64,000 nucleotides of DNA from Deinococcus sp. Leaf326 (GCF_001424185.1 NZ_LMOM01000013.1:1-64000), one strand, 5' to 3'. Shown: positions 20,104 through 37,254, numbered from the stretch's first letter. Numbers and translations are program-made. Notes: generated from the letters alone by a model not told the origin.

Positions 20104-22151
20104 TCGGGCCGCCAGGACTTCCAGACGACGGGCAGCCGCGCGCGCATCGTGTCGCGGACCCCCTGCGAGATCGGCACGCCGCTGGCCTTGTACTCGCCGA
20201 ACGGGGTGTACTTCTTGGAGACGACCGGCACGCCCATCGTGCCGCCGAATACGGGGGCCGAGTAGTCGTTCTCGAAGGTGTCCAGCCCCAGGGTCTTGGC
20301 CATCTCCAGGTCCGAGGGCTGAAGGCTCAGGCGAGTGCTCTGCTCGATGACGGCTGTGGCCGCGACCTGAAAGCTCCGGAAGTCCCGGAAGCGCCCCTGG
20401 TCGCGGGCCAGGGCCTCGACCCTGGACATCAGGGTGTTCAGGACGATGTTCTGGTAGAACACCTCGGCGTAGGCGTTGTCGCTGCTCTTGGCCGACTTGT
20501 CGAACAGCCCGGCGGGCAGCGTCCGGATCGCCCGCGCAGCGAGGTCGCGCTGACCTTCCAGGACATGCCGGGGGTCGCGCGCTACCGGGTAGCTGCCCCC
20601 GAACACGCTGCGCACCTCGCGCGCGCCCTTGGGGGCCAGGGTCGCCTCGTCGCGCAGGCCGTTTTCGGCCAGAAATTTCAGGTCAGGGTTCTGGCCCGCC
20701 GCCCCGCCGCGTAGATAGGTCGTCAAGGCAGGGGTTACGTGGCCGGAACTGGCATTCTCGGCGGTCGTGTTGCCGAAGCGGGTCTGGGTGCCCTTCGGGC
20801 GACTCACGCGGTCGAAGTAGGCGATCTGGCCGGGCAGCGCGGCCTCGCCGGCGGTGGGTACCACGTCGCCGTCCACGCGGTAGTGCCGCGCCGAGATGGG
20901 CGCGGCCTTCCCGGGACCGGCGTTGTAGGCCGCGAGTTTCTGCACGGTCGCGCGGTCGATGTTGGCGGCCTGGAAGGTCACGACCTGCGCGACGTACTGC
21001 GGTTGCAGGGCCGTCACGATCTGCGCGATTGCCCCGCCCAAGCTGTGGCCGGTGGCGTAGACCCGCCCTCCCTTCAGGGCCGCCGCAAGGTTGGTGCGGA
21101 TGAGGTCGGCGTTGGGCCGGTACTGCAGCCAGCCGACCTCGGCCGGGGCGAAGTCACCGATGAGGGTGTCCTGCGTGCCCTCCATACCCTCGTGGCGCGC
21201 CTGGCCCACGTTCTTGCCTTTCGCCCGCGCCTCGCCGGCCGACTGCTCGCCGGAGGGATCGTACTTCACGCCCTCAGTGCCCCGGAAGGCGGCGACCGGG
21301 TGCGGCCACTTCGCCCGGCCGGGCAGCGGATGGAAGACCCGCATCTGGAAGCCCCAGCGCCCCAGGACGAGTTCGCCGGCGCCGTACCCGAAGTGCGAGA
21401 GCAGCGCTCCCGGGTGGCTGCCCCGGCGCTCCTCGGTCGCCGCGCCGTTCAACTCCTCGGCGGTCTGGTCGCTGTAGCTCATGCCCACGGCGAGCTGTTC
21501 CAGAAAGCCGTCGAGGGTGAGTTGCGCGTCGCTCAGGGGCGGGGGCAGCAGCCGCAGCAGGGTCTCGCGGGTGCCCGCGTCGCGTACCGACTCGCCCAGC
21601 GCCGCAGACAGGCTCTTGTGCTGCGCGGCCTCATAGGCCGCCGCGACCGCCGGTCGCGTGCCCGCCGGAATGGCCTTGAGAAACCCGAGCAACAGCTCGA
21701 AGCCGCCGCCGCCCATCTCGTACTGCTCCAAGCCGGTGGTGGACGTAACCTGCGCGCCGTCGAAGGTGGGCGTGACGGTGGTGTGCGTGGTCGAGAGTTT
21801 GCGCGACGTGCCCTGCGTGAGATCGGACACCGCCTCGTCGCCCAGCAGTAGCGAAGACCCCAGGTTAGCGGCGGTGCGGCTGCCGGTGCCCAGGTTCATG
21901 AGCAGGCCCTGGCGCGCGAGTTCGTCGGTCAGGCGCCCGGTCGGCCGGAAGGTCTGGTGCGCGCGCAACAGTTCGGCGAGTTTGGCAGCGATGATCCCCG
22001 GCTCGGCGAGGTGCGACCCGATGAAGGCCGCGTTGCGGGTCACCTCGGCCGCCACCGGACCAGCGGGCTGGCGCGGCGCGGCCGTGGTCGTCTGGGGAGC
22101 GGCGGTCCGGGAAGCCGGGGCCGGCGTAGCCTGCTGGGCGGGTCGGGTCAT
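20100..22151 (-). CDS. Class-3 lipase/phospholipase-like protein
   Basis: The 683-residue alpha/beta hydrolase has the lipase elbow GHSLGG with nucleophile Ser370. A likely catalytic Asp429 lies in VDGDVVP and His471 in SGHVTPAL, the class-3 spacing. The first 35 residues are Ala/Pro/Thr-rich and not a signal peptide. The region 40-330 and the tail 500-683 are unassigned. GAGG lies close to the ATG. A minus-strand TAGCCT at 22210-22215 is a possible -10. The overlapping downstream lipoproteins suggest a secreted toxin with bound partners, though no secretion machinery is encoded nearby. A housekeeping intracellular lipase is the alternative. Confidence 0.8.
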   Translation of the reverse strand: MTRPAQQATPAPASRTAAPQTTTAAPRQPAGPVAAEVTRNAAFIGSHLAEPGIIAAKLAELLRAHQTFRPTGRLTDELARQGLLMNLGTGSRTAANLGSSLLLGDEAVSDLTQGTSRKLSTTHTTVTPTFDGAQVTSTTGLEQYEMGGGGFELLLGFLKAIPAGTRPAVAAAYEAAQHKSLSAALGESVRDAGTRETLLRLLPPPLSDAQLTLDGFLEQLAVGMSYSDQTAEELNGAATEERRGSHPGALLSHFGYGAGELVLGRWGFQMRVFHPLPGRAKWPHPVAAFRGTEGVKYDPSGEQSAGEARAKGKNVGQARHEGMEGTQDTLIGDFAPAEVGWLQYRPNADLIRTNLAAALKGGRVYATGHSLGGAIAQIVTALQPQYVAQVVTFQAANIDRATVQKLAAYNAGPGKAAPISARHYRVDGDVVPTAGEAALPGQIAYFDRVSRPKGTQTRFGNTTAENASSGHVTPALTTYLRGGAAGQNPDLKFLAENGLRDEATLAPKGAREVRSVFGGSYPVARDPRHVLEGQRDLAARAIRTLPAGLFDKSAKSSDNAYAEVFYQNIVLNTLMSRVEALARDQGRFRDFRSFQVAATAVIEQSTRLSLQPSDLEMAKTLGLDTFENDYSAPVFGGTMGVPVVSKKYTPFGEYKASGVPISQGVRDTMRARLPVVWKSWRPE

Positions 22152-22406
22152 ACCACCTCACGAAAGGGGCGCGCACGCCACTGGAAGGGACGGGGAAACC
22201 GGTGAGCCGAGGCTAACACGGCCCGGCGGTCTATGCTGCCCGACTTCCGGCCCCTGGGGCGCGCGTGGTAAACTCCGCACTGTCAGCATGGCGTCAGCGT
22301 AAATCACCGGTTTCTCGTTCTCGAACCCCGGTTGTCCGAGCCGCTCCCGAACTGTCGGAAGCCCTTTCACGGACAAGAGCAGGGGCGAAAGGTAGGCGTA
22401 TCTCTC

Positions 22407-23612
<1,206 letters not shown>

Positions 23613-23630
23613 GGCTCACCCGGCAGATGG

Positions 23631-23657
23631 AGGCGGCCCCCTTCTCGGGGGCCGCCT
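23631..23657 (+). terminator. Terminator of the sugar ABC ATPase gene
   Basis: AGGCGGCCCCC and its exact complement form an 11-bp stem with a 5-nt loop, followed by TCCTTTATTTTTATT. Confidence 0.88.
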
Positions 23658-23688
23658 TCCTTTATTTTTATTCACACCCGCGAGCCGC

Positions 23689-23694
23689 TAGACT
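23689..23694 (+). promoter_or_regulatory. -10 box TAGACT for the amino-acid binding protein gene
   Basis: TAGACT lies about 64 nt before the ATG. Unlike many genes here the transcript would have a leader and uses AAGGAG for translation. Confidence 0.45.
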
Positions 23695-23758
23695 TGGGCG
23701 CAGCTTCATCTTCACGGCCCGCCGGGTTCGGGGGCCGGACCCACGCTCAAGGAGACCC

Positions 23759-24508
<750 letters not shown>

Positions 24509-24572
24509 GTCCGGGCCCGGGCAGCCTCCGGGTGAATGGAAAGGCGGAGGGCCCAGACCTTCCCCACGGGTG

Positions 24573-24596
24573 GGACGCTTCCGGACGGGAGCGTCC
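24573..24596 (+). terminator. Hairpin after the binding-protein gene
   Basis: GGACGCT pairs with AGCGTCC, followed by TCCTTCTTGCTGCTT. It is weaker than others here and may allow readthrough to the permease. Confidence 0.5.
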
Positions 24597-24702
24597 TCCT
24601 TCTTGCTGCTTGGAGCAGCCCCCGCCCGCCGCGCCGTGAATGTGGCATGATTCACCCAATGTTCCCGAACAATGTCATGCAGTTCGCTGTTCAGGGTGGC
24701 CG

Positions 24703-25527
24703 GTGACGGCGTCTCCTCCCGGCCGCGCCCGGCCACAGGGTGGCCACCTGCTGCTGTGGGTGGTGGGGTCGGTCGTCGCCTTTCTCGTCCTGTTCTGGAT
24801 CATCACGCTGGCGCTGCAGCTGCCTCTTTGGCCCGAAGCCATCAGTCAGAACGCGGCCCTGTTCGTGTCGGGCGCGCGCACCACGTTGTACCTCACGCTC
24901 GTCAGCGGGGTGATTGGCTTGGTGCTGGGAATCCTGCTGGGGCTGTGGAAGATGAGCAGCAACCGCATTCTGGCGGCTCCCGCCAGTTTCATCGTGTGGG
25001 TGGTGCGCGGCACTCCGCTGTACGTGCAGCTGCTCTTTGCCAACTACGCCCTGCCCGTGCTGTTCCCGCCCTTCGGCAGCCTGCTGACCTGGGCCGACTC
25101 CTGGCCTTTTCTGGAGGTGGGCTCGGTATTCGTGGCGGCGGTGTTCGCGCTGTCGCTCAACGTGGCGGCCTACAACGCCGAGGTCGTGCGCGGCGGCGTT
25201 CTCGGCGTGCCGCGCGGCCAGACCGAGGCGGCGCGCTCGCTGGGCCTGAGCGGCGCGCAGACCATGCTGACCGTGGTTCTGCCCCAGGCCCTGCGCCTGA
25301 GCCTGCCCGCACTGGTCAACAACATCGTGGCCCTGCTCAAGGACTCGTCGCTGGCGGCCACCATCGCCGTGACCGAGCTGACCCGCATCGCCGATCAGGT
25401 GCGCTCCAGCACCTTCCAGCCCATTCCGGCGTTGGCGGTTGCGGCCTGCGTGTACCTCGCCCTCACCACCGTCCTGACCCTGTTCACCGATCAGCTCGAA
25501 AAACGGGTGCGGATCGCCAGCCGCTGA
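24703..25527 (+). CDS. Polar amino-acid ABC transporter permease (HisM/GlnP type)
   Basis: The 274-residue protein has about five membrane helices. It carries the EAA-loop sequence ARSLGLSGAQTMLTVVLPQA, which docks the ATPase. The pattern TTLYLTLVSGVIGLVLG is typical of the His/Glu/Gln/Arg family. I chose GTG 24703 (VTASPPGRARPQ) with AGGGTGG upstream rather than the ATG at 24640, because residues before it are not hydrophobic or conserved. It is a single permease gene, so it probably forms a homodimer with the binding protein just upstream. Confidence 0.88.
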   Translation: MTASPPGRARPQGGHLLLWVVGSVVAFLVLFWIITLALQLPLWPEAISQNAALFVSGARTTLYLTLVSGVIGLVLGILLGLWKMSSNRILAAPASFIVWVVRGTPLYVQLLFANYALPVLFPPFGSLLTWADSWPFLEVGSVFVAAVFALSLNVAAYNAEVVRGGVLGVPRGQTEAARSLGLSGAQTMLTVVLPQALRLSLPALVNNIVALLKDSSLAATIAVTELTRIADQVRSSTFQPIPALAVAACVYLALTTVLTLFTDQLEKRVRIASR

Positions 25528-25586
25528 ACCCCGCAGTCCAGCTTGGGTCTTTCTTGAGTCGAGAGAATGACTGTGGCGTCAGTTCC

Positions 25587-25592
25587 TAAGCT
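25587..25592 (+). promoter_or_regulatory. -10 box TAAGCT for the TspO-like gene
   Basis: TAAGCT ends 6 nt before the ATG at 25599. A possible -35 TTGAGT begins near 25554, though the spacing is long. Confidence 0.45.
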
Positions 25593-25598
25593 GACCGT

Positions 25599-26360
25599 AT
25601 GACTGGAACCGCGCGGCAGGTGACGATCGTCCTCGTGACGGTATTGACGATAGTGATGAATTATCTCAGTAACGCCCTGCCCCTGTTCGGGCGCACAAAC
25701 GCTCAGGTGAGCGACAATCTGCCGAACGCCTTCACCCCAGCAGGTCTGACGTTCGCCGTGTGGGGCGTGATCTACTTGGGTCTGACAGTGTTTGCGGTGT
25801 ACCAGGCCCTGCCCGCCCAGCGCAGCCCCCGCTTCGACCGGCTGTTCTGGCCCTATTTGGTGTCCAGCCTACTGAACGTGTCCTGGTTGTTCGCCTTCCA
25901 GAGTCTCAACCTGGGCCTGAGCGTGCTGGTGATGCTGGGGCTGCTCGTCACTCTGATCACGTTGTACCTGCGTGTACGCAGCCTGAAGCCCCTGGGGGCC
26001 GAGTACGCCGCGCTTCAGGTGCCGGTGAGTCTGTATCTCGCCTGGATCTGCGTGGCGACCATGGCGAACGTGACCGCCTTTCTGGTGTTGCAGGGCCTCG
26101 GCACGGGGGTGCTGGGCCTGAACGGCCCGCTGTGGAGCGCGCTGCTGGCCGTGATCGCCGGGCTACTGGGCACGGTGTTCCTCGCCCGTTTCCGGGATGT
26201 GGCCTTTGCGCTCGTGCTGCTCTGGGCCCTGTACGGGGTCTACGCCGCCCGGCCCGACGTGTGGGCGGTCGGCGTGGGGACGGCCCTGGCCGCCGCCCTG
26301 CTCGTGCTGGGGGTCGTTGGGACACTGCGCCGCCGTCGGCTGGCCGGAAGCCCGGTGTAG
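25599..26360 (+). CDS. TspO/MBR-related membrane protein
   Basis: The 253-residue protein has seven or so hydrophobic segments. It has the TspO-like signature FTPAGLTFAVWGVIYLGLT near residue 47 and LLNVSWLFAFQSLNLG near 89. Classic TspO has five helices and about 160 residues; this belongs to the longer tryptophan-rich sensory group seen in many bacteria. TspO proteins bind tetrapyrroles and respond to oxidative stress. It is monocistronic, with its own promoter. Confidence 0.75.
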   Translation: MTGTARQVTIVLVTVLTIVMNYLSNALPLFGRTNAQVSDNLPNAFTPAGLTFAVWGVIYLGLTVFAVYQALPAQRSPRFDRLFWPYLVSSLLNVSWLFAFQSLNLGLSVLVMLGLLVTLITLYLRVRSLKPLGAEYAALQVPVSLYLAWICVATMANVTAFLVLQGLGTGVLGLNGPLWSALLAVIAGLLGTVFLARFRDVAFALVLLWALYGVYAARPDVWAVGVGTALAAALLVLGVVGTLRRRRLAGSPV

Positions 26361-26401
26361 TGGCCGCCTAGCCTGTGAGCTACGACAACCGAAACGGCCG
26401 C

Positions 26402-26429
26402 GCCCTCCCGATCTGTGGGGGGCTTTTTC
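26402..26429 (+). terminator. Possible terminator of the TspO-like gene
   Basis: GCCCTCCC and GGGGGGC can pair with one mismatch and are followed by TTTTTCT. Confidence 0.45.
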
Positions 26430-26486
26430 TGACTCTGGAGAAGACCGCACTCCGGCTGTGCCGCCGCCTCCAGAGGCCACATGACG

Positions 26487-26519
26487 AAAACGCCGCCCAG
26501 GATTCCGGGCGGCGTTTTT
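26487..26519. terminator. Bidirectional terminator between TspO-like gene and peptide transporter
   Basis: AAAACGCCGCCC (26487-26498) pairs with GGGCGGCGTTTTT (26507-26519). The A/T flanks serve both strands. Confidence 0.88.
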
Positions 26520-26533
26520 GAAAATGAATGGGA

Positions 26534-27535
<1,002 letters not shown>

Positions 27536-27551
27536 GGCTTCACCTGGGCGC

Positions 27552-28580
<1,029 letters not shown>

Positions 28581-28748
28581 CGGGGGCCTCCTTGAAACGG
28601 GAAAAGACAAGTCATCGTGACTCAGGGTACAAAACGGTCCCGGCCACCGGATGGGAAAGCAGCCCCGGATTGTACCGGGTCAAAAAACAGGCCAAAGAAA
28701 ACGGGGCAGGCCACCGCAGGGGCCTACCCCAGGACGCTCACGCACAGA

Positions 28749-28786
28749 GGGGCCGGCCCCCCACCTGGATCGGAGGGACCGGCCCC
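28749..28786 (-). terminator. GC-rich hairpin between dppA-like and dppB-like genes
   Basis: GGGGCCGGCCC and GGACCGGCCCC can pair. There is no T-run, so it may protect the binding-protein mRNA or attenuate, rather than terminate fully. Confidence 0.5.
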
Positions 28787-28794
28787 GCGCCGCC

Positions 28795-30375
<1,581 letters not shown>

Positions 30376-30471
30376 GGGTCCTCCGGGGATCTGACACGCG
30401 CCAAGGCCTCCCCGCAGCCGAATGGCGCGGAGCTTGGGCGTGGCAGCAGCGAAAAAGTAGGCGATGCGCTC

Positions 30472-30500
30472 AGCCTATGCGGCGGCTTAACCACTGTCAA
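30472..30500 (-). promoter_or_regulatory. Consensus promoter TTGACA-N17-TAGGCT for the peptide transporter
   Basis: On the minus strand TTGACA (30495-30500) and TAGGCT (30472-30477) are exactly 17 nt apart. This is the best -35/-10 pair in the window. It leaves a leader of about 90 nt. Confidence 0.75.
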
Positions 30501-30676
30501 GACAACGCTCATAGTTACGCAGGATGGTGACCAAGCCCCTATATGTGTCTGGAGAGACCGGTCGGAAGGCCTGAGGACGGAACGCGGGACCTGTGGCGGT
30601 CTACCCCTCCACAGAGCCGACGGTTGGGGGCAGGAGAGACGAGCACGCCCGCATTACGTTCAGGGCAGAAAGGCGC

Positions 30677-30682
30677 TATGCT
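30677..30682 (+). promoter_or_regulatory. -10 box TATGCT for recQ
   Basis: TATGCT ends 6 nt before the ATG at 30689, a leaderless arrangement. Confidence 0.5.
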
Positions 30683-30688
30683 GGAGCG

Positions 30689-32896
<2,208 letters not shown>

Positions 32897-32930
32897 GGGG
32901 AACGCGCGGTTCTGCCCGTGACTGGACCGC

Positions 32931-33302
32931 TTATTTCTGCCGGTCGAGTCGCCCCGCCTGCGCCTCGGTCTCCTTCTGTAGGAAATAGTTCAGGGCAGTG
33001 CGGATCAGGGCGATGGCTCCCAGCTTGCCGATGTCCTCCCACGACGGCGCGATGGCCGTGAGCAGGATATCGGCGGCGAGCAGGAATTCCAGCGACACCG
33101 CCAGCCAGCGGCCCAGGCCCAGGCGCAGGCTTTCTTTGCGCTCGTCGTCGTCGCGGTCACGACGGGCGAAGACCAGCAGCGAGCGCCACAGCGCCTCGGC
33201 GACGGCCACCGCAATGATGATGGCCGCCGCCAGTTCGGCCGCGTGCGAGACGAAGCGCGCGCCGAGCTGCACGTAGGTTTCGAGCTGATCTATGAAGTTC
33301 AC
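32931..33302 (-). CDS. DUF1622 family small membrane protein
   Basis: The 123-residue protein has two or three helices: AAELAAAIIIAVAVAEAL (20-37) and a second pair after the charged loop RRDRDDDERKES. The motif LGRWLAVSLEFLLAADIL is the DUF1622 signature. It starts with GTG, 23 nt behind the HAD gene, probably in the same transcript. Its function is unknown. Confidence 0.82.
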   Translation of the reverse strand: MNFIDQLETYVQLGARFVSHAAELAAAIIIAVAVAEALWRSLLVFARRDRDDDERKESLRLGLGRWLAVSLEFLLAADILLTAIAPSWEDIGKLGAIALIRTALNYFLQKETEAQAGRLDRQK

Positions 33303-33325
33303 TGGAATTCAGGGTCTCGCCGGGA

Positions 33326-34120
33326 TCAGAGGCGCATCGCCAGTTCGACGGCTTCGCGCAGGCCGCCGTCGTCCACGTGGGCAACCGTGTAGCGGGCGGC
33401 GGCCAGGGCGGGGGGTTCGCCGTTGCCCATCGCCACCGGGTGCCCGACCACGCGCATGGCCGACACGTCGTTCTCGCCGTCGCCCACCATCATCACGCGC
33501 TCCAGTGGAATGCCGTACTGCCCGGCGATGCGGGTCACGGCGCTGCCCTTGCTGACCCCGGCGCGGGTCGCGCTGATGAACATCACGTCCTGCATGACCG
33601 GGCTGCCCGACGGGTGCAGGTCCAGGCCTTCGTGCGGCTCGCCCACCACCTCGGCCTCCTGTGCGCGCGGCACGACCCACTGCACCCGGACCCGCGTGCC
33701 CTGCAGCGACTCGGGCGCGCGCGGCGTGTAGGGCACGCCCAGCAGCGTGGCGTGACGCCGAGCGTAGTCGCCGGGCTTGGTGACGGCGAATTCGGTATCG
33801 GTATAGATCTCCAGCAGGCGGTCCATGGCGTGGGCGTGGGCGATCAGGCGGGGTAGGGCGTCCTCCGGGAACGCTTCCGAGAGGCTCTTGCCCGTCTCGG
33901 CGTTGACCACGCTCGCCCCGTTCTGGAAGACGTGCCAGCCATCGGGGTCCAGGCGCCGGGCGTAGTCCAGGGCGTTGCCGATGGCCGGGCGGCCGCTGCA
34001 CAGCGCGACGCGTACCCCCTGGGCGCGCGCGTCCGCCAGCGCCGCCCACACGTCGTCCCGCACCACGTTGCCGGTGCCGACCAGCGTTCCGTCTACATCT
34101 ACACAAATGAGTCCCAACAT
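33326..34120 (-). CDS. HAD-superfamily IIB phosphatase
   Basis: The 264-residue enzyme has motif I DVDGTL, motif II CSGRP, the lysine of motif III in GVSKGSAV and motif [12 protein letters not shown]. It is a Cof-like phosphatase of unknown substrate. The ATG is 7 nt behind TAGACT. It differs clearly in sequence from the HAD protein at 9 kb, so the two are not recent duplicates. Confidence 0.88.
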   Translation of the reverse strand: MLGLICVDVDGTLVGTGNVVRDDVWAALADARAQGVRVALCSGRPAIGNALDYARRLDPDGWHVFQNGASVVNAETGKSLSEAFPEDALPRLIAHAHAMDRLLEIYTDTEFAVTKPGDYARRHATLLGVPYTPRAPESLQGTRVRVQWVVPRAQEAEVVGEPHEGLDLHPSGSPVMQDVMFISATRAGVSKGSAVTRIAGQYGIPLERVMMVGDGENDVSAMRVVGHPVAMGNGEPPALAAARYTVAHVDDGGLREAVELAMRL

Positions 34121-34127
34121 GGGCGCC

Positions 34128-34133
34128 AGTCTA
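34128..34133 (-). promoter_or_regulatory. -10 box TAGACT for the HAD-DUF1622 pair
   Basis: TAGACT lies 7 nt before the ATG at 34120. Confidence 0.5.
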
Positions 34134-34224
34134 GGGGGCCGTGGTCGGGCGACTGGCCGGGCGGGGTGGACAGCTTCTCCTCACGGCTTCTTCACGTCCA
34201 GGGGATGTCGGGGTCGGCCGGCGG

Positions 34225-35109
34225 TCAGCGGCGCGGCCAAACGCCCTGGCGCTCCACCGTGGCGCAGCCGCCGACATGGACGGCCACGACTTGATCGCCG
34301 CGTACCTCGACCTCCACCTCAACCTCGCCGGGGGTGCCCAGCGCGTGCCCCTGGTAGATGACGCCGCAGGCCCGGCCCGAGCGCAGCGGCAGGCGGCCCT
34401 GCGCGGCCAACAGGCCCAGCAGGGCGCCGCCCGCACTGCCGGTCACGGGGTCTTCGGGAATGCCCAGCACCGGGGCGAAGTCGCGCGCGGCGAACCGGGA
34501 GACCCCGAGCGGTGCGTAGGCGTACACGCTGTCCACGCCCAGGTGGCGGCTGAGCTGCGCAATGGCTTCCAGGTCCGGCTCCAGGGCGTCGAGCAGGGCG
34601 CTGTCGAGCAGCGGGACGAACACGCTCCACAGCCCCGTGCTCGCGGCGGCCAGCGGCAGGCCCCGGTGAATCATGCGCGAGTCGAGGCCCAGGGCGGCGG
34701 CCAGCTCGGCGCGCCGTTCGCGTTCTACCGGGCGGGACTCGTGGCGCGGCTGCTCCATCCAGACCTGCCAGGGCACGCCCGCCTCGCACAGCAGTCGCAG
34801 CGGCACCCGGCCCATCAGGGTGTCCAGCGCCAGCGCCTCGCCGGCCCAGTGGCCTTCCTGCGCCAGCAGCAGCCCCAGCGCCACGGTCGCGTGGCCGCAG
34901 AACGCCACCTCCTGCGTGGGCGTGAAGTACCGCACCCGCACCAGTTCTCCATCCATACGGGTCACGAAGACCGTTTCGGGAGCGCCGACGAAGGCGGCGA
35001 GACGCTGCATCTCGCCTTCGGAGAGCCCTGCGGCGTCCAGAACCACGCCCGCCCGGTTGCCGTGGCCCGGCGTGCGGGTGAAGGCGCTGACCTCGCTGTA
35101 TAGGGTCAT
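34225..35109 (-). CDS. PhzF family epimerase/isomerase
   Basis: The 294-residue protein has the PhzF fold of two related halves. The catalytic motifs are present: Glu in [18 protein letters not shown], and [13 protein letters not shown] with the substrate-binding Asp. PhzF catalyses an isomerisation in phenazine synthesis, but most relatives are unassigned and there are no phenazine genes nearby. The ATG is 7 nt after TAGATT, so the 17-residue extension is rejected. Confidence 0.9.
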   Translation of the reverse strand: MTLYSEVSAFTRTPGHGNRAGVVLDAAGLSEGEMQRLAAFVGAPETVFVTRMDGELVRVRYFTPTQEVAFCGHATVALGLLLAQEGHWAGEALALDTLMGRVPLRLLCEAGVPWQVWMEQPRHESRPVERERRAELAAALGLDSRMIHRGLPLAAASTGLWSVFVPLLDSALLDALEPDLEAIAQLSRHLGVDSVYAYAPLGVSRFAARDFAPVLGIPEDPVTGSAGGALLGLLAAQGRLPLRSGRACGVIYQGHALGTPGEVEVEVEVRGDQVVAVHVGGCATVERQGVWPRR

Positions 35110-35116
35110 GCGGCCG

Positions 35117-35122
35117 AATCTA
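35117..35122 (-). promoter_or_regulatory. -10 box TAGATT for the PhzF-like gene
   Basis: TAGATT lies 7 nt before the ATG at 35109 and overlaps the stop codon of the gene upstream. Confidence 0.45.
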
Positions 35123-36589
35123 GCGCATCGGGTCGCCGCTCCCGCTCCGGCGCGGTCCACCGTTCCAGAACTGGAGGTCGTCGAGCTGCCCCTGCGCGGC
35201 CTGCGCGGCGAGGCGCCCGAGCACGTCCGGCCGGAAGGCCAGCGAGAGGGCGCCGCCGGGCAGGACGGTCAGGGCCAGGAAGCCGGCCGCCTCGGGCACC
35301 TCGAACAGCGCCGCAGGACGACCGAACACGGCGCCGACCCCCTCGCGCAGCTGCCAGACCGTGCCGTGCGGGTCGGGGCCGTCGGCCTGGAACAGCGCCG
35401 GACCGCACAACCGCGCCTGCACCCGCGTCCAGCCGGAGGTGTCGGGCGACGGCACTGCCTCGAACAGAAGTGGGAGGTCGGCGGCAAACCCGGAACCGCT
35501 CGGGCTTCCCGCTTCTGCCCCACCGGTCAGACGGAAGGTGAGGACCCGGCCCCGGCTGCGCTGGAAATCGGCGCCGGTGAGCGACACCCCGACCAGGGCC
35601 AGGGGGCCGGGCTGGAGGTCGCCGGCCTCCCGGCGCAGGGCCCGGTCGAGGGCGGCGCGCACCTGCTCGGCGCTCAGACCGGCGAGGGCGGGCGCCGGTG
35701 CGCCGGTGTCCGGGGCGAGCAGGACCCCGTTTTGGAAGGTGGCGTAACGTCGCCGGGGTTGGTGGCCGGTGGTCAGATCGTCGCTCGTGGGATAGCCCAG
35801 GGGGCCGCGTTCCCAGCCGGCCGCCCCCCAGGCCTCCCGCAGGGTGCCGCGCAGCGCCATGGGTCCGGTGTCCGGATGCCAGTACACCGACCCGCCCGTG
35901 AAGTGGGCGCAGCGGCCCTGGCCGTCCGGGGTGTGCTGAATACCGGTAAGGGGCAGGCCGAGGTCGCCGTCAGGGCCACCCAGCGCCCCGTACTTGTCGC
36001 GCACGGCTCCGTACAGCTCGTGTGCCCCGCCTGAGGGCGAGAAATACATGTCGGCGTGTTCGTAGCGCACACGGTGGCCGCCCGGCACCGCCTCGCAGCC
36101 CGAGATGGCCGCGCCGGTCAGCCCTACCCCCAGCATCGCGGCGCGGGCGGCGATGCTGCCGCTGGGATCGGTGTCCAGCGTCACGTTGCTCGCCCACAGC
36201 CGGATCTCGGCACCAGGTCCCCCGGCGGGAGGCGGCCCGAGCCGCAGGACGCAGGGCCGCGTCTCGCCAGGGGCCAGTTTGAATCGGAAGGTCCGGCCTC
36301 CGGGCGCGGCCTGAGCCCCGGCCGCGCCGGAACCCGCCGGCGCCGGTGCTGTGCCCTCCGACAGCCACGCCTGCCCGCTGAGCTGCACGTGACCGTGGGG
36401 AGCGCGGCGGCATACAAGCCTCAGCTCGGCCTGGACCCCGTCGCCGCACAGGCAGGCCGTGGCCTCCCCGACCACTGAAACCCCTAGCAGCAACGTGCCC
36501 GCATGCAGGAGGGGAGGGGGGCCTGCGGCGTCCCGCGGACAGGACGGCGTGAACCGCATCTCGACCGAATAGTCCACCCTGTTCTGCAT
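35120..36589 (-). CDS. LGFP-repeat protein of unknown function
   Basis: The 489-residue protein contains two LGFP-like repeats near residues 195-300: [19 protein letters not shown] and [18 protein letters not shown]. Each is followed by an aromatic-rich segment such as [18 protein letters not shown] repeats are known from actinobacterial cell-wall proteins and are thought to bind wall polymers. The flanks (1-190 and 330-489) are unassigned, Gly/Ala/Pro-rich beta-type sequence. No signal peptide is visible at the chosen ATG, which has GGGAG upstream. The MarR gene is divergent, 143 bp away, and may control it. Confidence 0.75.
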   Translation of the reverse strand: MQNRVDYSVEMRFTPSCPRDAAGPPPLLHAGTLLLGVSVVGEATACLCGDGVQAELRLVCRRAPHGHVQLSGQAWLSEGTAPAPAGSGAAGAQAAPGGRTFRFKLAPGETRPCVLRLGPPPAGGPGAEIRLWASNVTLDTDPSGSIAARAAMLGVGLTGAAISGCEAVPGGHRVRYEHADMYFSPSGGAHELYGAVRDKYGALGGPDGDLGLPLTGIQHTPDGQGRCAHFTGGSVYWHPDTGPMALRGTLREAWGAAGWERGPLGYPTSDDLTTGHQPRRRYATFQNGVLLAPDTGAPAPALAGLSAEQVRAALDRALRREAGDLQPGPLALVGVSLTGADFQRSRGRVLTFRLTGGAEAGSPSGSGFAADLPLLFEAVPSPDTSGWTRVQARLCGPALFQADGPDPHGTVWQLREGVGAVFGRPAALFEVPEAAGFLALTVLPGGALSLAFRPDVLGRLAAQAAQGQLDDLQFWNGGPRRSGSGDPMR

Positions 36590-36732
36590 GACGGTCTCCC
36601 TTGTGGCGCAGTGTGAAGCCGGCGCGCCCCACGCTAGGTACTCGCCCGTTGCGCGGCCGTTGCAGCCTGCTCCGGGTGCAAGTGTGAGCTGGTCCGGAGT
36701 TCTCTTCCCAGGAGGGTTGCAGGGTTGGAAGG

Positions 36733-37254
36733 ATGAGCGTCCGAGACCACCCAGCCCCTGGCCCCCCACCCGACCCCGAAGAGCTCGCTCGGCGCCTGGG
36801 GCAAGCGGTCCGGGCGATGCACCGCTTGGTGAGCGGAGGCGTCATGCGCAACATGCAGGACGAGAAACAGGAGCAGGAACTGTCGTTCTCGCAGGTGGCG
36901 GCGCTGCACCAGCTGCGCGACGGCGAGATGACCGTGACCGCCCTGGCCCAGTGCACCAGCCTGAGCCTGCCGGCCGCGAGCCACCTGGCTGAGCGCCTCG
37001 TGCGCCGGGAACTGATCGGGCGGGCCGAGAACCCGGACAACCGCCGCGAGAAGCTCCTGACCCTGACCGACCTGGGCCGCGATCACCTCGCGCGGATGGA
37101 CACCGCCTTCAGCGATACCTATGTCGCCCTGTTCGCCCGCGTCAGCCCCGAACTGCTGGCGGCCACCGAGGCCAACCTGCGCGCCCTGGTCCGTGAGCTC
37201 ACGTCCGGGCCGCCCGCTGACGCGGCTCCGGGCCCTTCTCCAGAGACGCCCTGA
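36733..37254 (+). CDS. MarR family transcriptional regulator
   Basis: The 173-residue winged-helix protein has recognition region MTVTALAQCTSLSLPAASHLAERL and wing RAENPDNRREKLLTLTDLG, standard for MarR. GGAAGG precedes the ATG. It is divergent from the LGFP gene; MarR proteins usually repress a neighbouring gene and themselves. Its ligand is unknown. The Pro/Ala-rich tail after 155 is probably disordered. Confidence 0.9.
   Translation: MSVRDHPAPGPPPDPEELARRLGQAVRAMHRLVSGGVMRNMQDEKQEQELSFSQVAALHQLRDGEMTVTALAQCTSLSLPAASHLAERLVRRELIGRAENPDNRREKLLTLTDLGRDHLARMDTAFSDTYVALFARVSPELLAATEANLRALVRELTSGPPADAAPGPSPETP

Larger units (their letters stand above)
30376..30688. other. Intergenic region between divergent peptide transporter and recQ
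   Basis: About 313 bp. It contains the consensus-like promoter for the transporter near 30472-30500 and the recQ -10 box at 30677. The remaining 150 bp between them show no gene or repeat I can support. Confidence 0.5.

Noticed and set aside
24640..24703. Start of the amino-acid permease at the ATG 24640
   Set aside because: The extra 21 residues are not conserved-looking or membrane-like, while GTG 24703 has AGGGTGG just upstream.
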